DNA of 64,000 nucleotides from Spirosoma lacussanchae. GTDB taxonomy: Bacteria; Bacteroidota; Bacteroidia; Cytophagales; Spirosomataceae. The stretch lies in contig NZ_SWJG01000007.1 in NCBI RefSeq assembly GCF_005870035.1, forward strand, positions 149,464 to 213,463, given 5' to 3'. Below, piece by piece: positions 55,581 to 63,489 of this stretch; the stretch's first letter is position 1, and each line of letters begins with the position of its first letter. The translations under genes were made by a program, and so were the position numbers. The notes beneath the pieces were generated by a model. It was not told where the DNA came from. It made no database searches and saw only the letters and a program-made list of their open reading frames with translations.

Positions 55581-56288
55581 ATGAGTGCTGCTAAAGCTGC
55601 TCAACCCCTGCACCGCATCTTAGTCGTTGACGACGACGCCGACATTGTCGAGATGCTCGAATACAACCTCTCTAAAGAAGGCTATGACGTACGTACCGCC
55701 ACCGATGGCCGCAAGGCCATTGAAGTAGCCCGGACCTACCTGCCCGAACTCGTTGTACTCGACATTATGATGCCCCATCTGGACGGTATAGAAGCCGGTC
55801 GGCAACTGCGCGACATTCCGGAACTGCGCCAGACCTACATTCTGTACCTGACCGCCCGCTCGGAAGAGTACTCCGAAGTCGCGGCCTTCGATGTCGGGGC
55901 CGACGATTATATTACCAAGCCCATCAAACCGCGGGCGCTCATGAGCCGGATCAACGCCCTGTTCCGGCGCGAAGCCCAGAAGGCCGATCCCGGTGAGCAG
56001 ATAACTATTGCCGACCTGCTCATCAACCGCAAAAATTATTCCGTTAGCCAGGACGACAAGTCGGTTATTCTGCCCAAGAAAGAATTTGAACTTCTCTTCT
56101 TCCTGGCGCAGCACCCCAACAAGGTGTTCAGCCGCGAAGAACTGCTCCAGAAAATATGGGGCGCCGACATCTACGTGCTCGAACGCACCGTCGACGTTCA
56201 CATCCGCAAACTCCGCGAAAAAATCGGCGATACCCACATCCGAACCCTCAAAGGCGTCGGCTACATGTTCACCGATCAGAATGAATGA
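55581..56288 (+). CDS. OmpR/PhoB-family response regulator
   Basis: 235 residues from the ATG at 55581. Receiver domain (about 12-135) with acidic Asp17-Asp19 region LVVDDDADIV, phospho-acceptor Asp61 in LVVLDIMMPHLDG and Lys in DDYITKPIKP; winged-helix DNA-binding domain (about 145-230) with LPKKEFELLFFLAQHPNKVF and RTVDVHIRKLREKI. Partner of the PhoR-like kinase downstream. The 275 bases before it show no clear promoter; TAACTTCG at about 55526 is a weak -7 match. The stop is inside an inverted repeat. Confidence 0.95.
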   Translation: MSAAKAAQPLHRILVVDDDADIVEMLEYNLSKEGYDVRTATDGRKAIEVARTYLPELVVLDIMMPHLDGIEAGRQLRDIPELRQTYILYLTARSEEYSEVAAFDVGADDYITKPIKPRALMSRINALFRREAQKADPGEQITIADLLINRKNYSVSQDDKSVILPKKEFELLFFLAQHPNKVFSREELLQKIWGADIYVLERTVDVHIRKLREKIGDTHIRTLKGVGYMFTDQNE

Positions 56289-56415
56289 GTGAATTCGTGC
56301 GGGCCGCGTTCGGTAATGAGTGAATTAGCGAATAATTTTACCAGGTAGATCTGAGTCGGGTAGCTGAACAGGGCGGGCAGGCCCAACGCGCTCATTCACT
56401 CATTCACGTATTCGC
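56284..56415. repeat. intergenic repeat AATGAGTGAATT with inverted copy
   Basis: Direct copies AATGAGTGAATT at 56284-56295 and 56315-56326; the inverse ATTCACTCATT at 56394-56404; also GCGAATA (56328-56334) inverted as TATTCGC (56409-56415). It fills the gap between the response regulator and kinase genes and overlaps the regulator stop. Confidence 0.65.
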
Positions 56416-56418
56416 TAC

Positions 56419-57453
56419 ATGTCTCTCAGTCCCCGATTTATTGCGCTTCTGCTGGCTTGTCTGATTTCGGCGCTGACGCTGGCGTTTCTGACGTTTGTGG
56501 AAGGGGTTACGTACAACATGCTCTTCGTGGTGGGCATATCGTCGTTTGTCATTTCGTTCTTTCTGGTTCTGTACGCTATTGAGCTACTGGTATTCAGGGA
56601 GGTGAACAAGATGTACAAAACCATTCACAAGCTGAAGATTCGGGACTTTACCATCTCGCGCAAGTCGATCATCAAGAACACGAACCCCTTCAAGAAGCTG
56701 AACGACGAAATCTTTGTCTACGTCGCCAAAAAACAAAAAGAAATCGATGAACTGAAGCGGCTGGAGCTGTTTCGGCGCGAGTTTCTGGCCGACGTATCAC
56801 ACGAGCTGAAGACGCCCATCTTCGCGGCCCAGGGGTTCATCCATACCCTCATCGACGGCGCCGTTGACGACGAAAAGGTGCGCGATAAATTTCTGTCGAA
56901 GGCAGCCAAAAGCCTCGATGGGCTCGATGCGCTGGTGAAAGACCTTGTGGCTCTGTCGCAGCTGGAAACGGGCGAGGTCAAGATGAATTTCGACCGGGTC
57001 GACCTGGTGCTGGTGACCAAAGAGATTTTTGACCAGCTGGAAGACATCGCCAGCAAGAAAAACACGACCCTGCGGCTTAAAACTACCGAACCGGGGCCCG
57101 TTTGGGTCAAGGCCGATCCGCAGCGTATTCTGCAGGTGATGACCAACCTGATCGAGAACGGCGTGAAGTATGGTAATGAAAACGGCCGGGTGGTAGTCAG
57201 TCTGGAGGGCGACAAAAAACACGTACTGGTATCGGTACGCGACGACGGCCCCGGCATTCCGCCCGAGCACCTCAGTCGTATTTTCGAGCGGTTTTATCGG
57301 GTAGAGAAAAGCCGCTCCAAAGACCGGGGCGGTACGGGGCTGGGGCTGGCCATCGTGAAGCACATCCTGAATGCACACAAGGCTAAAATTACCGTCATGA
57401 GCAAGCTGGAAAAAGGAACTACCTTCCGGTTCAAGCTGGATCGGCTCGAATAA
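56419..57453 (+). CDS. PhoR-like sensor histidine kinase
   Basis: 344 residues. Two membrane segments (about 8-28 and 34-56) with only a few residues between them, so no large periplasmic sensor; then a HAMP-like helix, HisKA with phospho-acceptor His128 in FLADVSHELKTP, and HATPase with NLIENGVKYG, DDGPGIP and GTGLGLAIVKH. Partner of the PhoB-like regulator upstream. Signal unknown. ATG follows the repeat by 4 bases. Confidence 0.93.
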   Translation: MSLSPRFIALLLACLISALTLAFLTFVEGVTYNMLFVVGISSFVISFFLVLYAIELLVFREVNKMYKTIHKLKIRDFTISRKSIIKNTNPFKKLNDEIFVYVAKKQKEIDELKRLELFRREFLADVSHELKTPIFAAQGFIHTLIDGAVDDEKVRDKFLSKAAKSLDGLDALVKDLVALSQLETGEVKMNFDRVDLVLVTKEIFDQLEDIASKKNTTLRLKTTEPGPVWVKADPQRILQVMTNLIENGVKYGNENGRVVVSLEGDKKHVLVSVRDDGPGIPPEHLSRIFERFYRVEKSRSKDRGGTGLGLAIVKHILNAHKAKITVMSKLEKGTTFRFKLDRLE

Positions 57454-57456
57454 CGC

Positions 57457-58719
57457 TCAGATCAGCCGTTTCAGCGCAAAGCTGGTGATGATAACCTGCC
57501 CGTTTCGCCGAACCAGCATCGATACTTCCCGGCCTTCACCCTTTTGCAGAATCTTGTATATATCGCTGATGGTGAGGTCTTTGGTGGAGTTATTGTTGAC
57601 AAACAGCACTTCGTCACCTTCCTGAAGGCCGGCCAGATCGGCGGGCGATCCTTCAATGACTTTATCGACGTAGTAGTTGCGGAAGCGGTCGCCTTTGGCC
57701 CGCAGTTCCATGCCGCTCATGTCGTGTTCGAAGCCTTCGCGCATGGCGCGTTTGATGGGTTTCAGCACCACGTACCGATCGGGGTAGTTGAACGTTACGT
57801 TGAACCGACGCAGCAACTCGCAGCCCACATTGCCCTGCCGTTCGGGCATGTCGATCAGTTTCATGCCAAAGGCGGTGCTGTCGGGAAATGAAGCCAGGAT
57901 ATTATCCAGCTCGTAGCGGCCGAATTTTACCTTCTGAATGCGGCCCATGCTGCCGTTGATCACCCCGTTGAGGCCCCGGCCCAGTTGAGCCCGGATGCTC
58001 TTTTCGGGAAGCGGCATCATGGCCGTACTCCGCGACCGATCGAGCAGGAGCGCATGACCGGCGCCGGTATCGAGCACCACGCGCAGCGGCATCGATTTCT
58101 GCCCGTCATAGACCGACAACGCATCGGTATAAGCTTTGGTGTCCTGGATGATGATGGGGTAGCGGTCGCCTTTGCGTTTCTTATACCGGTACTTTTTGGG
58201 ACTAATCAGCATGATTTCCCGACGCTGAAAATCGATGTTGACCACAAAATTGGCGAAGATCTCATAGCCAAAAATACCATGGACGGGCGTACCCACGTAT
58301 TCTGATAACTTCAGAATATCTTCATCCAGCATGACGATATTGTGGTGGGTCGCTCGCAGACCACCCAGCACCAGCGAGTTATCGATTGCTACCGAGGCCG
58401 TCAGGTTGCCGCCTTCGCCTGCGCCCGAGAGTTTGATTTTTCGGGCCAGCCGCAGCGGTTGCCGTTTAAAGGCGCTGGGGTCGGTAACGATGGTATTGCT
58501 GACGCCGGTATCGAGAATGAACTGGAGCGTATCTGACTCGTTGATACGAACCGGTACGATAATCAGGTTGGAATGGAGCTGAAACGGGATGCGGGTCCAG
58601 GTACGGTTGCCAGCGATGAAGAAACCATATCGGTCCCGATCGGGCGTGCGTGTATGATCATCTGCCTGTGCGGTCAGATAAGCACTCAACAGTCCGATCA
58701 CCAGGAAAAGCGGTTTCAT
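57457..58719 (-). CDS. secreted tandem retropepsin-like aspartic protease with PDZ domain
   Basis: 420 residues. Signal peptide (about 1-19, ending YLTAQA). Two retropepsin-type domains: first with FILDTGVSN (about 78-86), second with VVLDTGAGH (about 217-225); each D-T-G is a potential half-site of an aspartic protease dimer, so the two may form one pseudo-dimeric active site. C-terminal PDZ domain (about 335-415, EGSPADLAGLQEGDEVLFVN). Convergent with the kinase gene, 4 bases between stops. Probable periplasmic protease or quality-control factor; inference. Confidence 0.88.
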   Translation of the reverse strand: MKPLFLVIGLLSAYLTAQADDHTRTPDRDRYGFFIAGNRTWTRIPFQLHSNLIIVPVRINESDTLQFILDTGVSNTIVTDPSAFKRQPLRLARKIKLSGAGEGGNLTASVAIDNSLVLGGLRATHHNIVMLDEDILKLSEYVGTPVHGIFGYEIFANFVVNIDFQRREIMLISPKKYRYKKRKGDRYPIIIQDTKAYTDALSVYDGQKSMPLRVVLDTGAGHALLLDRSRSTAMMPLPEKSIRAQLGRGLNGVINGSMGRIQKVKFGRYELDNILASFPDSTAFGMKLIDMPERQGNVGCELLRRFNVTFNYPDRYVVLKPIKRAMREGFEHDMSGMELRAKGDRFRNYYVDKVIEGSPADLAGLQEGDEVLFVNNNSTKDLTISDIYKILQKGEGREVSMLVRRNGQVIITSFALKRLI

Positions 58720-58956
58720 GTAAATAGTCTAAAGCATTGAAATCTACGTATTTTTTATCCGAATAACACAAAAAATAGGTATTCGGTTTCATTACTTTAT
58801 TAACGGGATAGAGAATAGGCTATTCGGCTACGAAATTTAGCCGGTAGTGGGGGAGTGGGTTCGGTTAGAAAGCCCTAATTTCGCCCCCGATTGACAAACA
58901 AGTTGTTTGCCTTGTTGATTCAGCCTGACTGTTTATTGTCACATTATTAATCTGTT

Positions 58957-59721
58957 ATGCGTAAAAAGATCGTTGCCGGTAACTGGAAAATGAACAAGAC
59001 CCTCGAAGAAGCCAAAGCGCTCTTGTCGGAGGTTGTTAACATGGTAAAAGATGAGGTCACCGGCGACGTTACGGTGGTATTATGCCCACCTGCTCTGTAT
59101 CTGACCACATCGCGGCAGTATATTACGGCCGGCGGTCGGGTAGCACTCGGGGCTCAGAACTGCCACGAGAAAGCTTCGGGCGCCTATACCGGCGAAATAT
59201 CGGCCCCCATGCTCCAGTCGATCGGGGTTGAATACGTCATTCTGGGCCATAGCGAACGGCGCCAGTACTTCGGCGAAACCAACGCTCAGCTGGCCGATAA
59301 AGTAAACAGTGCGCTGGAAAATGGCCTGACACCGATCTTTTGCTGCGGTGAGTCGCGCGAGCTGCGCGAAAACGGCGACTACATCGGCTTCGTCAAAGAC
59401 CAGCTTACGGACAGCCTGTTTCACCTCTCGGCCGAAACGTTTGCTAAAGTCGTGATCGCTTACGAACCAATCTGGGCGATCGGCACCGGGCTGACGGCCT
59501 CATCGGCCCAGGCGCAGGATATGCACTTCGAGATTCGCCGACACATTGCGGGCCAGTACGGCGACGCCATTGCGCAGGATATTACGATCCTGTACGGCGG
59601 TAGTGCCAACGAAAAAAACGCGGCCGAGCTCTTCGCGCAACCCGACGTCGACGGTGGCCTCATCGGTGGTGCATCGCTCAAATCGCGTGAGTTTACCAAT
59701 GTCGTCAAAGCCGTAAATTAA
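58957..59721 (+). CDS. tpiA: triosephosphate isomerase
   Basis: Glycolytic enzyme interconverting dihydroxyacetone phosphate and glyceraldehyde 3-phosphate. 254 residues. Active-site Asn9 and Lys11 in VAGNWKMNKT, His in ILGHSERRQYFGET, Glu in AYEPIWAIGTG, and the phosphate loop YGGSANEKNA. The 236 bases before it are divergent to the retropepsin gene, AT-rich, and include TAATTTCG, one base off a -7 box. A long hairpin follows the stop. Confidence 0.97.
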   Translation: MRKKIVAGNWKMNKTLEEAKALLSEVVNMVKDEVTGDVTVVLCPPALYLTTSRQYITAGGRVALGAQNCHEKASGAYTGEISAPMLQSIGVEYVILGHSERRQYFGETNAQLADKVNSALENGLTPIFCCGESRELRENGDYIGFVKDQLTDSLFHLSAETFAKVVIAYEPIWAIGTGLTASSAQAQDMHFEIRRHIAGQYGDAIAQDITILYGGSANEKNAAELFAQPDVDGGLIGGASLKSREFTNVVKAVN

Positions 59722-59725
59722 TGAG

Positions 59726-59786
59726 TGGTTGGCTGAAAGAGTAATTGGGTGCTTGCTAAACACTCAATTACTCTTTCAGCCAACCA
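59726..59786. terminator. 22-bp hairpin between tpiA and the cupin gene
   Basis: TGGTTGGCTGAAAGAGTAAT... (59726-59747) is the perfect inverse of 59765-59786, 22 base pairs with a 17-base loop; with one mismatch the pairing continues. It begins 5 bases past the tpiA stop and ends 12 bases before the next ATG, so it could be a terminator or processing site. Same architecture as other intergenic repeats here but unrelated sequence. Confidence 0.7.
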
Positions 59787-59797
59787 CCCAATCAATA

Positions 59798-60310
59798 ATG
59801 GGTACGTCGGCGTCATATTACGTTCAGTTGCTGAAGCTTCAGCCGCATCCGGAAGGTGGGTATTTCGCCGAAACCTATCGGGCAGAGGAGTGCATTCCGG
59901 CCGGGGCGCTGCCCGCGCGGTTTGGTGGCGAACGCGCGTTCGGAACGGCTATTTACTTTCTGCTCGAGAATCACCACGTGTCTGCCCTACACCGGATTCA
60001 GGCCGACGAAATCTGGCACTTCTACGCGGGCGGCCCGCTGGAGGTGTTTGTGATCAATCCGGACGCGTCACTGCGCATCATTCGGCTGGGAAACAGACCT
60101 GACCAGGGGGAGGTATTTCAGGCGGTTGTACCAGCTGGTTGCTGGTTCGGCGCGAAGCCGGCCGGCGCTACAGACAGCGCGGGTTTTTCGCTAGTCGGCT
60201 GTACCGTGGCGCCGGGCTTCGACTTCGCTGATTTCGAGATGGGTGACCGGGCCGCGCTGCTGACCGAGTTTCCGCAGCATCGGGCCGTTATCGAGCGGCT
60301 AACTATTTGA
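59798..60310 (+). CDS. DUF985 cupin protein
   Basis: 170 residues of the cupin-5/DUF985 family. Typical LLKLQPHPEGGYFAETYR start, the AIYFLLENHHVSALHRIQ and DEIWHFYAGGPLEVFVI motifs, and GCTVAPGFDFADFE near the C-terminus. Histidines in NHH and EIWHF are likely metal or substrate ligands. Family function is poorly known. Start at ATG 59798, directly after the hairpin. Convergent with the DUF4097-like gene, 8-base overlap. Confidence 0.9.
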   Translation: MGTSASYYVQLLKLQPHPEGGYFAETYRAEECIPAGALPARFGGERAFGTAIYFLLENHHVSALHRIQADEIWHFYAGGPLEVFVINPDASLRIIRLGNRPDQGEVFQAVVPAGCWFGAKPAGATDSAGFSLVGCTVAPGFDFADFEMGDRAALLTEFPQHRAVIERLTI

Positions 60311-61355
60311 AATTTACGTTTCCAAACTTCGACACCACTTTCACTTTCGTACCCGACCCGCTGCCGACTTTACCAATGTATTGCTTGGTCAGACGGGCGC
60401 CCCGGTTGTTGTTGTCGTTTGGCTGGGTGGTAAAATGCATGGTTGAGCCGCTGCCGTAGTTGAAATTGCCGTAGCTGACCGTTACGTCGAAGTCGCAGTC
60501 GTTTCCGTTCTCGATGGGCAGGGCCACGGATGAGTAGCTCGCCTGAATAGCCACGTTATCGGCTGTTTTGGGAAGTTGCTCGATCCGGAATCCGCCCGAA
60601 AAGCTCAGATTGATACGGCCCGACTCGCGCAGGGTGCCGATGGTAGCGCCGGAATAATCGATGTTGGCATCGAGTTTACCGACGTTGCCGATGTGCATCT
60701 TCCCAAACTTGTTGACCAGCGTCAGCGCATTGGCCCGGTTCAGGTCCAGATTACCGTAGGCCACGTCTACTTTCGCTGTTTCGAGCGCCCGGATCATGGC
60801 TTTACCGTAGGCCACATCGATGTCGGTCTGGCGGTTGGTGAGTTCGTCGGCGCTGAAATTACCATAGCGGCTGTACACGGTCAGCGGTGCGTGAAACGAT
60901 GGGATGCTGGTGTTGCCAAACTTGTTCCGAACAGTCAGGGCGTTCTGCTTAGGCATCATCACCTCGTAGTTGATCCGGACAAAGTTGCGGTCGCCGTCGT
61001 TTTTCCAGCTGCTTAGGCTCCAGTTCGAGAGGCTGCTCTGGCTGAAGTTGGTTCGTACCACAATCTGATTGCCCGCTCGTTTTTCGTCAATCGTTACGGC
61101 ATCCAGAAATCGCTGCACCCGTTCGTCGGAGTCGGAATTGGCCAGGACCGTAATCTGAACCCGGATCTCACTCTTGTCCCACAGCCCGACCGTTACCTGC
61201 CCGTACTGGTTGTCAATTGTGAGCACATCATTGGCATCTACGTCGAACAGTTTGATGATCGTTTTCTTTTTCTCCACTGCGCCGAGATCAGTCGGCTCCC
61301 CGGCCCACGATAGCATGGGCAAAAGGCAAAGTACCAGACTACACAGGATTTTCAT
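60303..61355 (-). CDS. secreted repetitive beta protein (DUF4097/adhesin-like) of a sigma operon
   Basis: 350 residues from the ATG at 61355. Signal peptide about 1-19 (LCLLPMLSWAG). The mature part is a regular beta repeat with recurring K/Y-F/Y-G-N/K-x steps (NQYGQVTV, NKFGNTSI, SRYGNFSA, VAYGKAMI, VAYGNLDL, NKFGKMHI, VSYGNFNY, SKFGNVNF), as in DUF4097-type putative adhesins, a beta-helix. Last gene of the operon sigma, anti-sigma, this; its start overlaps the anti-sigma gene by 17 bases. Function unknown, probably an envelope-stress output. Confidence 0.82.
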   Translation of the reverse strand: MKILCSLVLCLLPMLSWAGEPTDLGAVEKKKTIIKLFDVDANDVLTIDNQYGQVTVGLWDKSEIRVQITVLANSDSDERVQRFLDAVTIDEKRAGNQIVVRTNFSQSSLSNWSLSSWKNDGDRNFVRINYEVMMPKQNALTVRNKFGNTSIPSFHAPLTVYSRYGNFSADELTNRQTDIDVAYGKAMIRALETAKVDVAYGNLDLNRANALTLVNKFGKMHIGNVGKLDANIDYSGATIGTLRESGRINLSFSGGFRIEQLPKTADNVAIQASYSSVALPIENGNDCDFDVTVSYGNFNYGSGSTMHFTTQPNDNNNRGARLTKQYIGKVGSGSGTKVKVVSKFGNVNFK

Positions 61356-61947
61356 TGGTTTGTTGTTTAATGCGCTGTATGACGCGCAGCTGTTCATTGA
61401 GCAGGTTGATCTGAATCTGCAGATTCTGAATCATGGCCTGAATCAGGACTTCCTGATTAGGATTTTTGGGTAAATCGGCCTTCAGCGACTGATACGACTT
61501 TTCGAGCCGGTTGAGGTCGGTGGCAAATTCCGCATACAGTTCCGGATCGTCCTGAGTCATTTGCATCAGTTCGGCCCGTTTATCGTCGATCAGTCGGGTA
61601 TACTGAACAACTTCTCTGGCATACATGGGGCTGGCGGCAACGACCTCGGGCTGGTGGGTTACGCCGTACTGGTAGTTCATGTACCAGAAGCCACCGGCCA
61701 GCAGCAGGATCGCCACCGAAGCCGCTACCCGCCAGTCGAGGCTGGGCCAGCCAATCTGCAGCCCACCCGGTTTGCCGGTATTTTTATGCACATGCCGGAA
61801 GGGTGAGGGGGCGCTGGTCGGTTGCTGACCGGGTTGCTGGTTCAGCCCCTCTTCTATTTTCTTCCACAAGTCGCCCATGGGCGGCTCCCAGTCGTCGAAG
61901 GCTTCGCGGTTGTCGCGGACGAAGCGTTCCAGATTATCTTTCTTCAT
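61339..61947 (-). CDS. transmembrane anti-sigma factor
   Basis: 202 residues: a cytosolic N-terminus (FVRDNREAFDDWEPPMGDLW, about 8-27, a motif common in Bacteroidota anti-sigma proteins), one membrane segment (about 74-92, VAASVAILLLAGGFWYM) and a periplasmic coiled-coil (about 120-195). It lies 10 bases after the ECF sigma gene and overlaps the adhesin-like gene. The role is inferred from topology and position. Confidence 0.82.
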   Translation of the reverse strand: MKKDNLERFVRDNREAFDDWEPPMGDLWKKIEEGLNQQPGQQPTSAPSPFRHVHKNTGKPGGLQIGWPSLDWRVAASVAILLLAGGFWYMNYQYGVTHQPEVVAASPMYAREVVQYTRLIDDKRAELMQMTQDDPELYAEFATDLNRLEKSYQSLKADLPKNPNQEVLIQAMIQNLQIQINLLNEQLRVIQRIKQQTNENPV

Positions 61948-61957
61948 CGTTTTGTTG

Positions 61958-62551
61958 TTAGGTTAATAAGTCAAGCAACCGTTTTTTGCCCCGCAGGTAC
62001 TGCGTCCGGGAGGTGGTTTCGCTGATGTTCAGCACGTTTCCAATCTCCTCGTGGTCATAACCCTCGAACAGATACAGCGACAACACCACCCGGTAGCCTT
62101 CGGGCAACTGAGCCATAGCCCGCCGGACCCGATCGACCTCCAGCTGCACCCCTTCTTCGTCGTATGGCTCGGGATCGGCCAGGTCGGGACCATCATCTTC
62201 GCCCAGCCGGTGCGACTCGATATCGACCAGCGTCATTCGGCGGCTGCGCAGGTGATTGATGGCCCGGTTTACGACAATCTGTTTCAGCCAGGCGCCAAAC
62301 GTACTTTGCCCTCGAAACGAGCCGATGTGGCTAAAGGCATCAATAAAGGCTTCCTGCAGTACGTCTTCGGCTTCGGCTTCGTTGTTTACGATTCGAAGAC
62401 AGACGTTGTACATGGCTTTCACATACTGTTGATACAGGTCATACTGAGCCCGTCGCTCGCCCTGCTGGCAGCGTTTAACCAGATCAGCATGGCGGTCTGG
62501 GTATGGTTTGGACTCTAACAGATTCAGCGGAACAGGTAATTTAAGTTGCAA
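61958..62551 (-). CDS. ECF-type RNA polymerase sigma factor (TTG start)
   Basis: 197 residues. Region 2 (about 38-110, NVCLRIVNNEAEAEDVLQEA and GAWLKQIVVNRAINHLR) and region 4 (about 140-195, QLPEGYRVVLSLYLFEGYDH and TSRTQYLRGKKRL) are clear. No ATG or GTG lies before region 2; the codon at 62551 is TTG and the codon before it is a stop, so TTG is the first possible start. First gene of sigma, anti-sigma, DUF4097-like operon. Upstream lie TTGCAT repeats, see findings. Confidence 0.9.
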   Translation of the reverse strand: MQLKLPVPLNLLESKPYPDRHADLVKRCQQGERRAQYDLYQQYVKAMYNVCLRIVNNEAEAEDVLQEAFIDAFSHIGSFRGQSTFGAWLKQIVVNRAINHLRSRRMTLVDIESHRLGEDDGPDLADPEPYDEEGVQLEVDRVRRAMAQLPEGYRVVLSLYLFEGYDHEEIGNVLNISETTSRTQYLRGKKRLLDLLT

Positions 62552-62635
62552 TCAGGAGAAAGACAGCGCAACGGTGTCGGGCGTTGCATTATTGCATAAA
62601 GTTTTTTCGATATCTTGACGTAAAAAAAGCTGGTC

Positions 62636-63076
62636 ATGTACGAACCATCATTTCACTCGCCCTTTGTTGTCCATGACGATGGCACTAACTCCCCACTGGC
62701 TCATCAGATCGTTATCAGCAAACTGACGATCGAACTAGGGGTCCTGTATTATCATCGACGGGCAATTTCTCTGATGCCGCTGCCAGAGACACCGCTCGGT
62801 GAAGGCCCGGGGCATCAGGTTCCCGATGTGCTACTGTTCGATAACGAAGCGCAGTTGACCCGTATCGTTATCGAAGTAGCTCAGCCCCGGTCGGCTAATC
62901 GGGATCTTCACAAAATTATCAACCTTATCGAAGACGACGATTACGGCATTCTGGAAGGCTTCGTTTATAATTACTATTCTGGCGAATGGCTGCGGTACTG
63001 CAAAGGCGACGGTGGGGTTGCTATCAGCTCTTCGTTTTCGCCCCTGATGAACGTTGACCTGGGGCCGATGCTCTAG
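62636..63076 (+). CDS. Uma2/DUF820-like protein (PD-D/ExK fold)
   Basis: 146 residues, no signal peptide. The centre VPDVLLFDNEAQLTRIVIEVAQ has the spacing of the PD...(D/E)xK core of Uma2/DUF820 proteins, but the last position is Ala-Gln rather than Lys, so nuclease activity is doubtful. Function unknown. Base composition is lower in GC than its left neighbours. It follows the sigma gene divergently after 84 bases. Confidence 0.55.
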   Translation: MYEPSFHSPFVVHDDGTNSPLAHQIVISKLTIELGVLYYHRRAISLMPLPETPLGEGPGHQVPDVLLFDNEAQLTRIVIEVAQPRSANRDLHKIINLIEDDDYGILEGFVYNYYSGEWLRYCKGDGGVAISSSFSPLMNVDLGPML

Positions 63077-63087
63077 CGACAGTCTTA

Positions 63088-63489
63088 TTACCAGCAAACT
63101 TCAGATAATCGACGCTTCCAATCGTTGAGATCATCGTGGTTTATAGATTGTTGGTATTCGACAACAGAAGCTTTGAAATAACTAACATTACTCTGCCGAA
63201 GGCGGTCTCTCTTATTTGTTACATCTTTTGAACTTACATAATCGAAAATTTTTTGAATTGCTTTTGTATAATTATCAGATGAACAACGGAAGACGTATGT
63301 TGCTCGATTATCTTCAATACTTTCCCACAAGATATATGTGCAATGGCGACCGTCAACAGGAAATAAAAAAGCGTCTTCGTTTATTATAGTAGTGTTACTT
63401 TCGCTACGGCGACGTTCTCGAACAGGAATAATCTGATAGTTGTCTGAATAGATTTCGCATAAGTGTTTAAGATAAGAGCGTGTTTTGGA
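63088..63489 (-). pseudogene. AT-rich unknown gene with lost 5' end at the IS insertion
   Basis: The frame ends in TAA at 63088 and is open up to about 63504 but contains no ATG or GTG; only a TTG deep inside. The encoded protein (about 130 residues, including YLKHLCEIYSDNYQIIPVRE and ASVVEYQQSINHDDLNDWKR) looks coding and has low GC content (about one third), unlike the rest of the window. No family recognised. The frame runs into the left end of an IS5-like element, so the 5' part was probably cut off by the insertion. Confidence 0.6.
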
